In this document: in pieces, positions 9,066 through 18,739 of the stretch
Numbering within the stretch: the first letter of the stretch is position 1
How the letters are laid out: the number at the start of each line of letters is the position of its first letter
NCBI GenBank assembly: GCA_019112635.1
Contig: DXIX01000003.1
Coordinates: 1 to 59,971 of the forward strand
Length of the DNA stretch: 59,971 bases
Direction of reading: 5' to 3'
Source of the DNA: Candidatus Blautia intestinigallinarum
GTDB taxonomy: Bacteria; Bacillota; Clostridia; Lachnospirales; Lachnospiraceae
The notes under the pieces: model-generated
Databases searched by the model: none
Told to the model about the DNA's origin: nothing
What the model saw: the letters and a program-made list of their open reading frames with translations, nothing else
Made by a program: the position numbers and the translations under genes

Positions 9066-11984
9066 TTACGAAATTAAATGTTTGACTTCCTGGAAAAGTT
9101 CTCTCTCTTTCTCGATCTCTCCTTCGCTGCCCACCACGCAGATCTGATTCTGGGATAAAACTTCCTCAATCAGAGGTGCCAGCGCCCGGATATCTTCCAC
9201 CTGCGCATTCAGAATCTGATCTCTCTCTTTTTGAATCATTTCTTCTGTAGTGCCTGTGTAATAAGCAGTCCGGGAGACTGCCCCTTTCATCTTCGGAGTC
9301 TTCGGGGTATCCTTGGTACTTATGGTTCCGATAATATATTTTGTCAGATTTCTCTCATCAGACTGGAAATTGCGCACAAAATCCGGAATACCCCGGTAGA
9401 CTTCCAGGGTGTTTCGAAGGTTGGGATCCCGGTAGGAAACAAAATAACTCTCTCCGTTTCTCTTGAATCCACTCATACAGCCATAGGCTCCGCCTTTGAC
9501 ACGAATGTTCAGCCACAGATATTCATAGCTGAGTGCCACTTTCAGAATACACAGTGCTCCTGTATATTTCAGTCCTGCTTTTGCGAAATTACCTGTCTGC
9601 GCCACATACTGCACCTGTCCCGCAGTCTCAAATCCTTCATTTTTCTTCTCGCAGCAGGGAACAAAACCTGTCTTCTCCACAGGCTGGGTATAAAGTTTCT
9701 CTTTCAGATTCCGGATCTGTCCGGTCATCTCTTCCCTTTGCTCTTTCTCGGCAGTGAAGCTGACTTTCAGATTTTCCGGACGGAAAATGTGAAACATCAA
9801 TTCTTTCAAATTCTTCACAGCCGTCTCTTTTCTCTGGTCAAAATTTCTCTCCAGATCTTCCAGAAAATGTACGAAAGAAATTCCCGCAATTTGCTCCTGG
9901 AACCACGCCATGGCAGAATCGTAGGAAGTCGCGCGCAGCACTGCCGTGCCATGCCCGTTTCCTGCCAGATTAACCTCGCTCCTGGATTTCAGCTGAGCGA
10001 TAATCTCATAGAGGCGTTTTTCGTCGTCAATTTTAGAGGTAAACAGAATCTCCTGGATCATCCGGAACACAAAGGAGATCTGACCATAGAGCATCTTCGC
10101 CTGAATGCCGAACATGGCAAGGAAGCCGTATCGTGCATTCTGATTCTCATATACCTCAATTCCACAGTTAATTCCGCCGCTTCCCGCGTTAATCTCATTG
10201 AACAGCTCGCCGTAGGTATAATTCTCCGTGTCCACATACCCCAGCACACTCTTTAAAAGTCCCAGGTAAGGCAGCAGCTCCTGCGGGAGATCTCCCACAT
10301 CGAACTGTACATCCAGATATCCGATTCCATTGGTGACCACATCATGCCACAATAGCAGTGTGCCGTCCACATCATATTCCTCATTGAAAAACTTTCCCGC
10401 ATCTTTTCGGATATCTTCCCTGGAAAGCATGGGGATACATTTCAGCGCTTCCGGATCTTCCTCTGACTCCTGATATGCCTGCAATTCTTTCGTCCTATCC
10501 ACCAGTTCCTGAACTTCTTCGCTGGACAGACTTGCCTTATACTCCGCCAGCTTTCTGGCTGTCTGCAGCTCCCTTTCCTTGTTCAGTCCCTTCTTTGGAA
10601 CCAGCATCAGAGAGGAACCATGGGAATTGTCCAGCAGATATTTCTGGATCAGATTCTCAAAATATCCGGTATTCTTCTCTTTTTTCAGCTCATCATATAC
10701 AGACAGTCTCTGTACCGCGTCAAAAGGACGGTCCTCGTCATACAGCCAGGTCTCCAGAATATCCAGGCCATAGATCAGTCCCTTGGGGAAGGATGCGTAA
10801 TCCGCCTCCCGATAGCGGAATTCATAGAAATTAATTCCCGCCTCAAGAGCTTTCTGATCAATTCCATCTCTCACAATCTCTCTGAGCGTATCCTGAATAA
10901 TCTGTTGGAATTGCTCATTTTTCGCCGGATCACTCTCCTTGGCGATCACAGAAAAATACGGCTGATAGATTCCGTCTTCAAAGGCGCCATAGATATCCTT
11001 TCCAATCTTCGCGTCCAGCAGCGCTTTCTTCAGCGGCGCCCCCGGAGCACTCAAAAGAGCATAGTCCAGCACTTCAAAAGCCGTACACAATTTGACATCC
11101 AAGGCGGTGCCGATCACACGGTTGTAAGACAGATAGGTGTGCTCTGCTTCCTCCTCATTGTCCGCAATCGGGTAATTCTGTGTGATCACCGCAACCTGAT
11201 CAAAAGCCTCCTGTCTCGGAATCTGAGAATCCACCTCCAGTTCCTCATACCTGGAGAGATATTCCTCATCCAAAAAACGAAGCTTCTCCTCGAAATCCAT
11301 CTTTCCATAGAGATAGATATAACTGTTGGAAGGATGATAGTATGTGCGGTGAAAATCCAGGAACTGCTCATATGTCAGATCCGGAATGTGATCCGGATCC
11401 CCGCCGGATTCTTTTCCGTAAGTGGTATCCGGAAACAGAGTATCCATGATCTTCCTCTCCAGAATCTCATCTGAGGAAGAAAAGACACCTTTCATTTCAT
11501 TATAGACCACCCCGTTGTAAGTCAGCTCCCCTTGGGGTTCTTCCAGTTTATAACTCCAGCCCTCCTGTCTGAAAATCTCTTCCCTCTCGTAGATATTAGG
11601 CGAGAATACTGCATCCAGATAGACGTGCATCAGATTCTGAAAATCCTGATCGTTGCAGCTGGCCACAGGATAACAGGTCTTATCCGGATAAGTCATCGCA
11701 TTCAAAAAGGTATTCAAAGACCCTTTCACCAGCTCCACGAACGGATCCTTGAGCGGAAAATTCCTGGACCCGCACAGTACACTGTGTTCCAGAATATGAG
11801 CCACACCTGTGCTGTCAGAAGGTCTGGTCCGGAATGTGATATTAAATACTTTATTGTCATCGTCATTGGAAATAATCAGAACATGCGCCTTACTCTTTTT
11901 ATGTTGGAGAAGATATCCCACACTGTGGATATCCTCCAGATTCTCCTTGCGTATTAGTTGATACGCCTGCTCGTAATCTTTCAT
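9066..11984 (-). CDS. M16C-family zinc metallopeptidase, presequence-protease-like
   Basis: A 972-residue protein of peptidase family M16C, related to mitochondrial presequence protease and bacterial Cym1-like enzymes that degrade peptides inside a closed chamber. The inverted zinc motif HILEH is at about 63-67, with Glu residues further on in EREEIFRQEGW as candidates for the third ligand. The four M16 repeats would account for the length. There is no signal peptide, so it should act in the cytoplasm. It starts one base after the upstream gene's TGA (TGAAATG), which indicates translational coupling, and ends just before era. Its substrate is unknown. Confidence 0.92.
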   Translation of the reverse strand: MKDYEQAYQLIRKENLEDIHSVGYLLQHKKSKAHVLIISNDDDNKVFNITFRTRPSDSTGVAHILEHSVLCGSRNFPLKDPFVELVKGSLNTFLNAMTYPDKTCYPVASCNDQDFQNLMHVYLDAVFSPNIYEREEIFRQEGWSYKLEEPQGELTYNGVVYNEMKGVFSSSDEILERKIMDTLFPDTTYGKESGGDPDHIPDLTYEQFLDFHRTYYHPSNSYIYLYGKMDFEEKLRFLDEEYLSRYEELEVDSQIPRQEAFDQVAVITQNYPIADNEEEAEHTYLSYNRVIGTALDVKLCTAFEVLDYALLSAPGAPLKKALLDAKIGKDIYGAFEDGIYQPYFSVIAKESDPAKNEQFQQIIQDTLREIVRDGIDQKALEAGINFYEFRYREADYASFPKGLIYGLDILETWLYDEDRPFDAVQRLSVYDELKKEKNTGYFENLIQKYLLDNSHGSSLMLVPKKGLNKERELQTARKLAEYKASLSSEEVQELVDRTKELQAYQESEEDPEALKCIPMLSREDIRKDAGKFFNEEYDVDGTLLLWHDVVTNGIGYLDVQFDVGDLPQELLPYLGLLKSVLGYVDTENYTYGELFNEINAGSGGINCGIEVYENQNARYGFLAMFGIQAKMLYGQISFVFRMIQEILFTSKIDDEKRLYEIIAQLKSRSEVNLAGNGHGTAVLRATSYDSAMAWFQEQIAGISFVHFLEDLERNFDQRKETAVKNLKELMFHIFRPENLKVSFTAEKEQREEMTGQIRNLKEKLYTQPVEKTGFVPCCEKKNEGFETAGQVQYVAQTGNFAKAGLKYTGALCILKVALSYEYLWLNIRVKGGAYGCMSGFKRNGESYFVSYRDPNLRNTLEVYRGIPDFVRNFQSDERNLTKYIIGTISTKDTPKTPKMKGAVSRTAYYTGTTEEMIQKERDQILNAQVEDIRALAPLIEEVLSQNQICVVGSEGEIEKERELFQEVKHLIS

Positions 11985-11985
11985 T

Positions 11986-12579
11986 TCATTCCTCCTCTTC
12001 CAATCTTTCGCTTAATTCTTCTCTCGTATCCTTCGCCGCCCGCAGCAACAGATTCAAGGGCTCTGGAATTTGAATGATTCCCGGGAGATCCCGGCAGATT
12101 CCATTCAGATCATTGACAATCTTATTCTGTACTCTCCCTTTTTTCATCTGCATCATTCCCAGGACTGCCGAAGAATAATTCCGGTCGGAAAAGCACAGAT
12201 GCACATACACTCTGGCCACATTCAGACATTCCTGGTACAAAAGCTCCCGTGCCAGATCACTTCTCTCGTAAAATTCATAAAAACCCAGCTTGTTCAATTT
12301 TGCCTGCAGGTTTTTCTGCTCTCTTCGAACCCAGAAGCGCCCAGGCGGATTCTCCGCCAGTGTCTTTAAGTCAATCCAAAGTCTCAGAAACCCGTCTGCC
12401 CTCTCTCTCCTTTGCTCTAAGTCCAGAGAAGAAGAATATCTGCGCTCCCAGATTTCTCTGCGCAATTGATTTCCCTCTCTGTCTTCCCCGTCTTCCAGTG
12501 CTCTCAACAGCAGCTTTCTGCGCTTTGCAGGATTTGTCTCCTCATAGTAACCTTTTAATTTGATCTGTTCTTCTGTCAT
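11986..12579 (-). CDS. Conserved hypothetical protein, DUF6553-like
   Basis: A 197-residue soluble, charged and mostly helical protein (starts MTEEQIKLKGYYEETNPAKR, ends in an acidic EEEE tail). It resembles the Lachnospiraceae family I recall as DUF6553; that name is from memory. No catalytic motif, signal peptide or membrane segment is visible. It begins 10 bp after glf and ends one base before the M16C peptidase, so it belongs to the glf-DUF-M16C-era-recO run. An AGGAG site precedes the ATG. Function unknown. Confidence 0.8.
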   Translation of the reverse strand: MTEEQIKLKGYYEETNPAKRRKLLLRALEDGEDREGNQLRREIWERRYSSSLDLEQRRERADGFLRLWIDLKTLAENPPGRFWVRREQKNLQAKLNKLGFYEFYERSDLARELLYQECLNVARVYVHLCFSDRNYSSAVLGMMQMKKGRVQNKIVNDLNGICRDLPGIIQIPEPLNLLLRAAKDTREELSERLEEEE

Positions 12580-12589
12580 ATGGAATCTC

Positions 12590-13705
12590 CTACTGATTCT
12601 CGTAAGTCGTCTCGCTCTCCGCCAGAGCCAATGCTTCCTCTATCACCTGATCCATGTCCATGTATCTGTACATACCTAAACGTCCTCCGAACAGAACATT
12701 TTTCTCTTTCAGAGCACGCTCCTCATATTTTGCGAAGAGTTCTGTATTCTTCGGATCATTCACCGGGTAATACGGCTCTTTTCCCCTCTCCCAGCTGTCC
12801 GGATACTCTCTGGTGATCACCGTCTTTTTCTGATGTCCGAATTCAAAATGTTTGTGCTCAATGGTTCTGGTATAGGGCACTTCGTAGTCGGTATAATTCA
12901 CCACCGCATTTCCCTGATAATTCTCCATATCCAGCACCTCTGTCTCAAACCGGAGAGAACGGTAATCCAATTCTCCATAGCAATAATCGTAATACTGATC
13001 GATCATACCTGTGAAGAGAACCTTATCCGCCTGGCTGGTCAACTCTTCCCTGTGGTGGAAGAAATCTGTCTTCAGACATACCTGGACACCTTCCAGTAGT
13101 TTTTTTACAATCTTCGTATAGCCGCCCACGGGAATTCCCTGATTTGGATCTTTGAAATAATTATTGTCAAACGTATACCGCACTGGCAGCCGCTTGATGA
13201 TGAAGGAAGGCAGATCTTTGCATTCCCTGCCCCACTGCTTGCGGGTATAACCTTCCACCAGCTTCTCATAGATATCCTTTCCCACCAGAGCTAGTGCCTG
13301 CTCCTCCAGATTCTTCGGATGTACAATATGCATCTGCGTAATCTGCTCCTGAACCTTTGCCTTAGCCTGTGCCGGTGTCTTCACTCCCCACAGCTGATAA
13401 AAAGTATTCATATTGAAGGGCAGGTTATAGAGTTCATCCTTATACACCGCAATCGGTGAGTTGACGAAATGGTTGAATTTGGCAAACTGATTCACATACT
13501 CCCATACTCTCTCATTGGAGGTGTGAAAAATATGAGCCCCATACTTATGCACCTGAATTCCTTCCACTTCTTCTGTATAGATATTTCCCCCGATGTGATC
13601 CCGTTTGTCAATCACCAGACAGGTCTTTCCTTTTTTTACCACTTCATGGGCAAACACTGCTCCGAACAGTCCTGCGCCCACAATCAGATAATCATATTTT
13701 TTCAA
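12590..13705 (-). CDS. glf: UDP-galactopyranose mutase
   Basis: A protein of about 371 residues that converts UDP-galactopyranose to UDP-galactofuranose for surface polysaccharides, using reduced FAD. The N-terminus KKYDYLIVGAGLFGAVFAHE is the typical FAD-binding start of the family, and Arg/Tyr-rich substrate segments such as GYTRKQWGRE, RYTFDNNYFKD and GGRLGMYRYMDMD follow. I choose the TTG at 13705 because AAGGATGG lies 7 bases upstream and the protein then begins where homologues do; an ATG seven codons further upstream is possible. Unusually it heads the run that contains era and recO, not a polysaccharide cluster. Confidence 0.95.
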   Translation of the reverse strand: MKKYDYLIVGAGLFGAVFAHEVVKKGKTCLVIDKRDHIGGNIYTEEVEGIQVHKYGAHIFHTSNERVWEYVNQFAKFNHFVNSPIAVYKDELYNLPFNMNTFYQLWGVKTPAQAKAKVQEQITQMHIVHPKNLEEQALALVGKDIYEKLVEGYTRKQWGRECKDLPSFIIKRLPVRYTFDNNYFKDPNQGIPVGGYTKIVKKLLEGVQVCLKTDFFHHREELTSQADKVLFTGMIDQYYDYCYGELDYRSLRFETEVLDMENYQGNAVVNYTDYEVPYTRTIEHKHFEFGHQKKTVITREYPDSWERGKEPYYPVNDPKNTELFAKYEERALKEKNVLFGGRLGMYRYMDMDQVIEEALALAESETTYENQ

Positions 13706-13747
13706 TGCAACTCCATCCTTTCTCATGATGAATTATCGATGCCACTA

Positions 13748-13756
13748 ATTATATCA
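13748..13756 (-). promoter_or_regulatory. Extended -10 promoter element of the glf operon
   Basis: On the minus strand TGATATAAT is an extended -10 element with no strong -35 box at 17 bp. A small dyad, TCAGA ... TCTGA, lies just upstream. It is the best promoter candidate between the DUF5662 gene and glf. Confidence 0.5.
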
Positions 13757-13788
13757 GATATTTTCTGAAAAAAATACCCCCACGTCAA

Positions 13789-13811
13789 ACAGGAGGGAAA
13801 ATCCCTCCTGT
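13789..13811 (-). terminator. Hairpin after the DUF5662-like gene
   Basis: ACAGGAGGGA pairs with TCCCTCCTGT across a very small loop, directly after the stop codon. Only TTTG follows at once, with a longer T run about ten bases on, so termination may be incomplete. Confidence 0.6.
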
Positions 13812-13814
13812 GCC

Positions 13815-14354
13815 CTAGTCTGTTCTTTTCAGATATACATTTTTTATATAGCGCAATAACTTTTTCTCTCCGTGATCCGCCAGAATCCGCAGCAGCGCCT
13901 CCAGATCACGCTTGGTCTGAGGATGAATGAACCAGAGATCTTCCTTACTCTTCAGATAATATTTCAGTGGTTCCTGATTCGTGTAGAGGTCTCCCATGTA
14001 GTTTCTGGACGCACTGATTCTGTCCATCACCATCTCCGCCACATATTTCCGGGGCATTTTCGCTCCCATAATCACATGCTCCCCGTCCAGTGAATAATCC
14101 ACCCAGTGTTCATAATGGTGTTTGTTTCTGCCTTTGTGGTGAAGCCACGCCAGAGAGACCCCGGTATCCTCTCTCTCCGCATTGTTCGGACTGCGGTTTC
14201 CCTGATAATATTTACATCCCACCAGAAATTCTGTGGGAGAGTATTTGGACAGATCATGCAGAAGTCCCTGCTTATACAGACCGATGCGAAAACAATACTG
14301 CATAACCAAAATCTTATGTCTCGTAATCGTCTTAAAATGCAACCATGGATGCAT
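13815..14354 (-). CDS. Conserved hypothetical protein, DUF5662-like
   Basis: A 179-residue protein starting MHPWLHFKTITRHKILVMQY. Conserved-looking polar clusters HDLSKYSPTEF (about 33-43) and LHHKGRNKHHYEHWVDY (about 71-87) are rich in His and Asp and suggest an HD-like metal site. I recall this pattern from DUF5662, but no activity is established. It starts 15 bp after the GH13-like gene and closes the clc-exoA-GH13-DUF5662 run. No signal peptide or membrane segment is visible. Confidence 0.75.
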   Translation of the reverse strand: MHPWLHFKTITRHKILVMQYCFRIGLYKQGLLHDLSKYSPTEFLVGCKYYQGNRSPNNAEREDTGVSLAWLHHKGRNKHHYEHWVDYSLDGEHVIMGAKMPRKYVAEMVMDRISASRNYMGDLYTNQEPLKYYLKSKEDLWFIHPQTKRDLEALLRILADHGEKKLLRYIKNVYLKRTD

Positions 14355-14369
14355 AATGCCATCTGCCTC

Positions 14370-16232
14370 CTATTTCCCAAGCAATACCAGAATTCTTCTT
14401 GGTTTTACCTCGAAGGTTCTTCTCTTTTTGAGCAAAACCTCCTCTCCTTCCGGCAAAAATCCGCTCCCCTCGGTGTCTGAGGTGTCCGCCGCCAGATACC
14501 AGTTCACATCTTTCGGCACATTGGGCAGCGCAAACTCCTGTGATTCCCAGTGAAAATTATAAGCCACATAGAGGAATTTCGCCGGCTCCTTATCAACATA
14601 TGCGCCGCAGTACATAATTCCCACACTTCTGCAGGTATTTTCCATATTGCAGTACCAGGCTCTCTGTCCGTGAAAAGAGATATCCGGGAATCCGCAGGAA
14701 AGGTAATCATTTCCCTGGAATTTCTCCTTGCAGTGCAATATGGGATGACGCCTGCGAAATGCAAGAGCTTCTTTCACAAACTGATAGAGCTTCTCATTTT
14801 TTCTGAATGCTCCCCAGTCCACCCAGCCGGTGGGATTATCCTGACAGTAAGCATTGTTATTTCCGTCCTGGGAATTTCCAAACTCATCCCCTCCATAGAT
14901 CATAGGCGTTCCCTGGGAGAGCAAAAGCAGCAGAAACGCATTTTTCAGCTGCTGCATTCGGAGCTGACGAACGGCCTTTCTCCTGGTAGGTCCCTCCACT
15001 CCGCAGTTCCAGGAATAATTATAACTGCTGCCATCCCGATTATTCTCGCCATTCTCCTCGTTATGGCGATAATCATAGGAAACCATATCCATCATGGTAA
15101 ATCCATCCTGGCTGGCCATGTAATTGATCACGCCGTGAGTATCCGGATTCTCCCGGATCAGCTGAACTGCCCTGCACATCATGTCCTCATCGCTCTTCAA
15201 CAGCCGGCGCATCACCTGTTCAAATTCAAAATGAGAGATCGCCGCGCTGCGAACCTTCGGCGCACCATCGGGGTAGACCTCATAAGGATTATAACCGGCC
15301 ACAATCACCTTGGTTTTGCGCAGGAGAGGGTCTCTCAACACCAGATCGGTCCAAACACCATCTCCCAGAAGGTGAAAACCATCCACATGATAAGCCTGTT
15401 TCCAGAAATGCAGCACATCCAGCACAGTCATCGGATTGACCATCTTGGAGAAATAAAATTCCATGATGAGATCTATTCCTGCCTCATGCAGCTTTGCCAC
15501 CAGTTCCTGGAATTCCTGTATGGGATTTGAGGAAGCGGCATAGGAAGCTTTCGGCGCAAAGTAATATCCATCTATATATCCCCAGAAGTTCAGACCGCCC
15601 TTGCCCTGGCGCGTGCGTACCGTCTTTCCATTTTCCAGAGCAGCCGGTACCGGAACTTCCCAAAATTCATAGGCCGGCATCAGCTCAATGGTGTTGATTC
15701 CCAGATCTTTCCAATAGGGAATTCTCTCCTGAAGTCCCCGGAAGGTCCCCCGGAATCTCCCTTTCAGCCTGGGACTTTTCGTGTATCCTCTCACATGAAC
15801 CTTATATAAAATCATGTCTTCATAGGGAATACTCTCCCTGTCACTCTCGCTCCATTCTTCTTCCTTGCCATCCCAGAATCCGCATCGTACCTGGTGGACA
15901 TTCAGCGGATCCACCGGTTCGCCGAACTTTCTTCTGCCCACAATCTTTCTGGCGTAGGGATCCTGCACAATCACATCATTAACCTTGTAATTGTACTCAT
16001 AATTTCTCCCGGACAGACGTGGTATAAAGACTGAAACCACCTCTCCCGTCCGGTACTTCTGAGTCAGCAAAATTTCATTCTCCGGCCTGGTCTCTCCTTT
16101 TCGGTACAAAAGCAGAGATACTTGCGCATTCATGGGTGCTTCCACCGCGAAGTTATACCCTCCGTTTCTCTTAGTCACCCCTAATAGTTCAGGCACTCCG
16201 GTTTTTATCTGTCGTTCTTTTCTGTCTTCCAC
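14370..16232 (-). CDS. GlgX-like GH13 protein with degenerate active site
   Basis: About 620 residues with the plan of glycogen debranching enzymes (isoamylase/GlgX, GH13): an N-terminal CBM48-like beta domain (about 20-115), a TIM barrel and a C-terminal beta domain. All four GH13 signature regions are altered. Region I reads LIMEFYFSKM instead of xxDVVYNHT. Region II reads VDGFHLLGD instead of DGFRFDLA, so the nucleophile Asp is absent. Region III reads VIVAGYNPY instead of LIAEPWD, so the acid/base Glu is absent. Region IV keeps Asp in SQDGFT but has lost the His of HDGFT. The scaffold is otherwise well conserved (QGTPMIYGGDEFGNSQDGNNNAY), so this looks like a maintained pseudoenzyme. The GTG at 16232, 10 bases after AAGGAG, fits better than the GTG at 16241. 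Confidence 0.9.
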   Translation of the reverse strand: MEDRKERQIKTGVPELLGVTKRNGGYNFAVEAPMNAQVSLLLYRKGETRPENEILLTQKYRTGEVVSVFIPRLSGRNYEYNYKVNDVIVQDPYARKIVGRRKFGEPVDPLNVHQVRCGFWDGKEEEWSESDRESIPYEDMILYKVHVRGYTKSPRLKGRFRGTFRGLQERIPYWKDLGINTIELMPAYEFWEVPVPAALENGKTVRTRQGKGGLNFWGYIDGYYFAPKASYAASSNPIQEFQELVAKLHEAGIDLIMEFYFSKMVNPMTVLDVLHFWKQAYHVDGFHLLGDGVWTDLVLRDPLLRKTKVIVAGYNPYEVYPDGAPKVRSAAISHFEFEQVMRRLLKSDEDMMCRAVQLIRENPDTHGVINYMASQDGFTMMDMVSYDYRHNEENGENNRDGSSYNYSWNCGVEGPTRRKAVRQLRMQQLKNAFLLLLLSQGTPMIYGGDEFGNSQDGNNNAYCQDNPTGWVDWGAFRKNEKLYQFVKEALAFRRRHPILHCKEKFQGNDYLSCGFPDISFHGQRAWYCNMENTCRSVGIMYCGAYVDKEPAKFLYVAYNFHWESQEFALPNVPKDVNWYLAADTSDTEGSGFLPEGEEVLLKKRRTFEVKPRRILVLLGK

Positions 16233-16250
16233 CTTGTGCACACTCCTTCC

Positions 16251-17006
16251 TTACAGTGAAATATCCAATTCCACCGGGCAGTGATCAGATCCCATAACCT
16301 GGGTATGAATCTTAGCATCCTCAAGCTGGTCTCTCAGCGAACCGGATACCAGAAAATAGTCAATTCTCCATCCCGCATTCTTCTCTCTCGCCCGGAAACG
16401 GTAGGACCACCAGGAATAAATTCCTTCCTGATCCGGATAGAAATAGCGGAATGTATCGATGAATCCGCTCTCCAGAACCTTGGAAAAGCAGGCCCGTTCC
16501 TCGTCGGTGAAGCCGGCATTCTTCCGGTTCGTCTTAGGATTTTTCAAGTCAATCTCTTTGTGAGCCACATTCAGGTCACCGCAGAAGATCACAGGTTTAC
16601 TCTCTTCCAGCTTCTTTAAATAGGCCAGAAAATCCGCCTCCCATTCCATCCGGTAAGACAGTCTGGCCAGTTCGCTCTGGGAATTCGGCGTATATACGGT
16701 GACAAAATAGTAGTTCTCATACTCCAGGGTGATCACCCTGCCCTCCTGATCATGTTTTTCAATGCCAATTCCATAAGTCACCTGCATCGGTTCTTTTTTT
16801 GTAAAAACAGCCGTGCCGGAATAGCCTTTTTTCTGCGCGCCATTCCAGTACTGATAATATCCGGGAAGGTCAAGTTCCACCTGGCCCACCTGGCATTTTG
16901 TCTCCTGAATACAGAAGATATCCGCATCCGTCTCCTTGAAATATTCTTCAAAACCTTTCTTTAAACATGCCCGTATTCCATTCACATTCCAAGATATAAA
17001 TTTCAT
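16251..17006 (-). CDS. exoA: Exodeoxyribonuclease III / AP endonuclease
   Basis: A 251-residue member of the ExoIII/Xth AP-endonuclease family in the endonuclease/exonuclease/phosphatase fold, which cuts DNA 5' to abasic sites. Visible are [19 protein letters not shown] (Asn of the metal site), FCIQETKCQ (metal-binding Glu), FCGDLNVAH (Asp and Asn of the active site) and the terminal GSDHCPVEL (Asp-His pair). The ATG at 17006 overlaps the stop of the ClC gene as ATGA and has GGAG 7 bases upstream. The gene probably depends on the clc promoter. Confidence 0.95.
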   Translation of the reverse strand: MKFISWNVNGIRACLKKGFEEYFKETDADIFCIQETKCQVGQVELDLPGYYQYWNGAQKKGYSGTAVFTKKEPMQVTYGIGIEKHDQEGRVITLEYENYYFVTVYTPNSQSELARLSYRMEWEADFLAYLKKLEESKPVIFCGDLNVAHKEIDLKNPKTNRKNAGFTDEERACFSKVLESGFIDTFRYFYPDQEGIYSWWSYRFRAREKNAGWRIDYFLVSGSLRDQLEDAKIHTQVMGSDHCPVELDISL

Positions 17007-18580
17007 TCTGTTCTCCTCTCTGATCCCGGATGACACAGCTTCACCATCTCATCGTAGACCTTTCCCTCCCCGCGTGAGGAAGTCATCACCACCAGCATAT
17101 CACTGGGCAAAAGCTTCGTCTCCCCCTTCGGAAGTATTTCTTTTTCTCCCCTCTGAATTGACACAATCAGGCAATCCTTGGGCCAGGCAATCTCACAGAT
17201 CTGCCTGTTCTCAATGGGAGAGCCGTGGCGGATCACAAACTCCATCAGCAGCCGTTCTCCTCCCAACGAATTCTCCTTTTGTCCCCTCTGACTCAGCAGA
17301 TTGTCAAGAAGGCTCTCGTAAATTGGTGCTGATTTCAAAAGCGTAGCCGTCACATAGGCCGCTATAGACACAATGGATAAGGAGAGCATCTGGCTGAGAG
17401 ATCCTGTCATCTCAAAAATCAGAATAATCCCCGTAATCGGCGCCCGCACAATTGCTGTGAAATACCCTGCCATGGCCAAAATAATAAAATTACTCACATA
17501 CTGCTGGGGAATCCCCAAATACTGTACTCCAAGCGACGCAAAAATGGTCCCAATCATCGCTCCCAGAACCAGAAGCGGGAAGAAAATACCGCCCGGAGCG
17601 CCTGAGCCGAAGCTGCACAGAGAAAATGCCAGCTTCAATAAAAATAAAACCACCAGCGTTCCAAGAACCCACTCTCCCTGGGACAATTTCATAACCAGGG
17701 CATGTCCGCTTCCCAACAGCTCGGGAATGGTAAAACCGATCACTCCGGCCATCAGAAACGGAAGAAACAGTCTCGTCGTCTCATTCAGACACGAAATTGA
17801 GCGAAACAACTTCTGTGTCTTCAAAGTCAGACTGTTGTAGCATGCTCCCAGAATTCCCAGTACAATTCCCAGGATCAGTACCATCCAATAGAGATTGGTG
17901 GGAATTTCTCCTGTCAGTTTCAGGTCAAACACCGGATCAAATCCCAGGAATTCCGACGAAATATAATCAGCCGTCACCGAGGCACACATCGCAGACAATA
18001 AAAGAGAGACGGAAAAGCTTTTGTGAACTTCTTCCACGGAAAACATCACTCCAGCCAGAGGAGCATGAAATGCAGCCGACAGACCCGCACTCGCACCGCA
18101 GGTCAATAAAAATTTTTCCTCTGTAATATCCCGTCCCGTAATCCTGGATACACCCTTGCCTGCCATGGCTCCCAGCTGAATGGAGGGGCCTTCCCTTCCC
18201 AGAGAGAGTCCTCCCAGCAGAGAGAGAAAACCGCCGGCAAATTTTGCAAGCAGAACTCTCCACCAGCACTGATCGATCTTCCCTGTCATCTCGCCTTCCA
18301 GCTGCGGAATTCCGCTCCCGGATATCAGTGGCTCCCACCGCAGAAGCCTCCCTACAATCCCGGCCAGAAGGAGCAGAATCAGAAACCATATGGCAATGGT
18401 CACCGGTGATTTCTTCATAAACCGGAGAATCAAAAGCAGCCATTCATCCGCGTATTTCAAAGCTACCCGGTATAACAGCACCACCAGGCCGCTGACAACT
18501 CCCACTGCAATTCCCTCTCCGATCAAGATTACCGGAAGGAATTCTGCCCGTTTTAAAGTCTTGGGTGTATTATTCTTCAA
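17003..18580 (-). CDS. ClC-family chloride transporter with C-terminal RCK_C domain
   Basis: About 525 residues. The ClC core carries the anion-pathway motifs GSGIPQ, GREGPS and GGIFFP. Both glutamates of the proton-coupled type seem present (gating Glu in GREGPS; an internal Glu candidate in [10 protein letters not shown]), so Cl-/H+ antiport is likelier than a channel. The last 80 residues ([20 protein letters not shown] ... [11 protein letters not shown]) look like a TrkA_C/RCK_C regulatory domain. I start at the TTG at 18580, 8 bases after GGAGG; an ATG at 18628 lies upstream of the promoter's expected start site. It leads an operon with exoA, the GH13 pseudoenzyme and the DUF5662-like gene. 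Confidence 0.93.
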   Translation of the reverse strand: MKNNTPKTLKRAEFLPVILIGEGIAVGVVSGLVVLLYRVALKYADEWLLLILRFMKKSPVTIAIWFLILLLLAGIVGRLLRWEPLISGSGIPQLEGEMTGKIDQCWWRVLLAKFAGGFLSLLGGLSLGREGPSIQLGAMAGKGVSRITGRDITEEKFLLTCGASAGLSAAFHAPLAGVMFSVEEVHKSFSVSLLLSAMCASVTADYISSEFLGFDPVFDLKLTGEIPTNLYWMVLILGIVLGILGACYNSLTLKTQKLFRSISCLNETTRLFLPFLMAGVIGFTIPELLGSGHALVMKLSQGEWVLGTLVVLFLLKLAFSLCSFGSGAPGGIFFPLLVLGAMIGTIFASLGVQYLGIPQQYVSNFIILAMAGYFTAIVRAPITGIILIFEMTGSLSQMLSLSIVSIAAYVTATLLKSAPIYESLLDNLLSQRGQKENSLGGERLLMEFVIRHGSPIENRQICEIAWPKDCLIVSIQRGEKEILPKGETKLLPSDMLVVMTSSRGEGKVYDEMVKLCHPGSERRTE

Positions 18581-18610
18581 TTTGACTTCCTCCCCATTCC
18601 TTATGATTTC

Positions 18611-18639
18611 ATTATACGCAAGTCCCATAAAAAAGCCAA
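18611..18639 (-). promoter_or_regulatory. Promoter of the clc operon
   Basis: On the minus strand TTGGCT and TATAAT are 17 bp apart (plus-strand 18634-18639 and 18611-18616). The expected start site near 18604 excludes the upstream ATG as the clc start and supports the TTG at 18580. Confidence 0.7.
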
Positions 18640-18697
18640 GGTAAAATTTTCGAACTTGTTGATTTTGTACTCTTTTTCTGTTAAAGTTAAGAATGTC

Positions 18698-18712
18698 AGA
18701 TTATATCTGATA
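18698..18712. promoter_or_regulatory. Dyad upstream of the DUF1292 gene
   Basis: TCAGATTATATCTGA is a perfect inverted repeat (6-bp arms, 3-bp centre) between the divergent clc and DUF1292 genes, 28 bp before the DUF1292 start. It could be an operator or a small leader hairpin. The DUF1292 promoter itself is not clear. Confidence 0.35.
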
Positions 18713-18739
18713 AATTTCAGACAAAGTGAGGATAAAATT

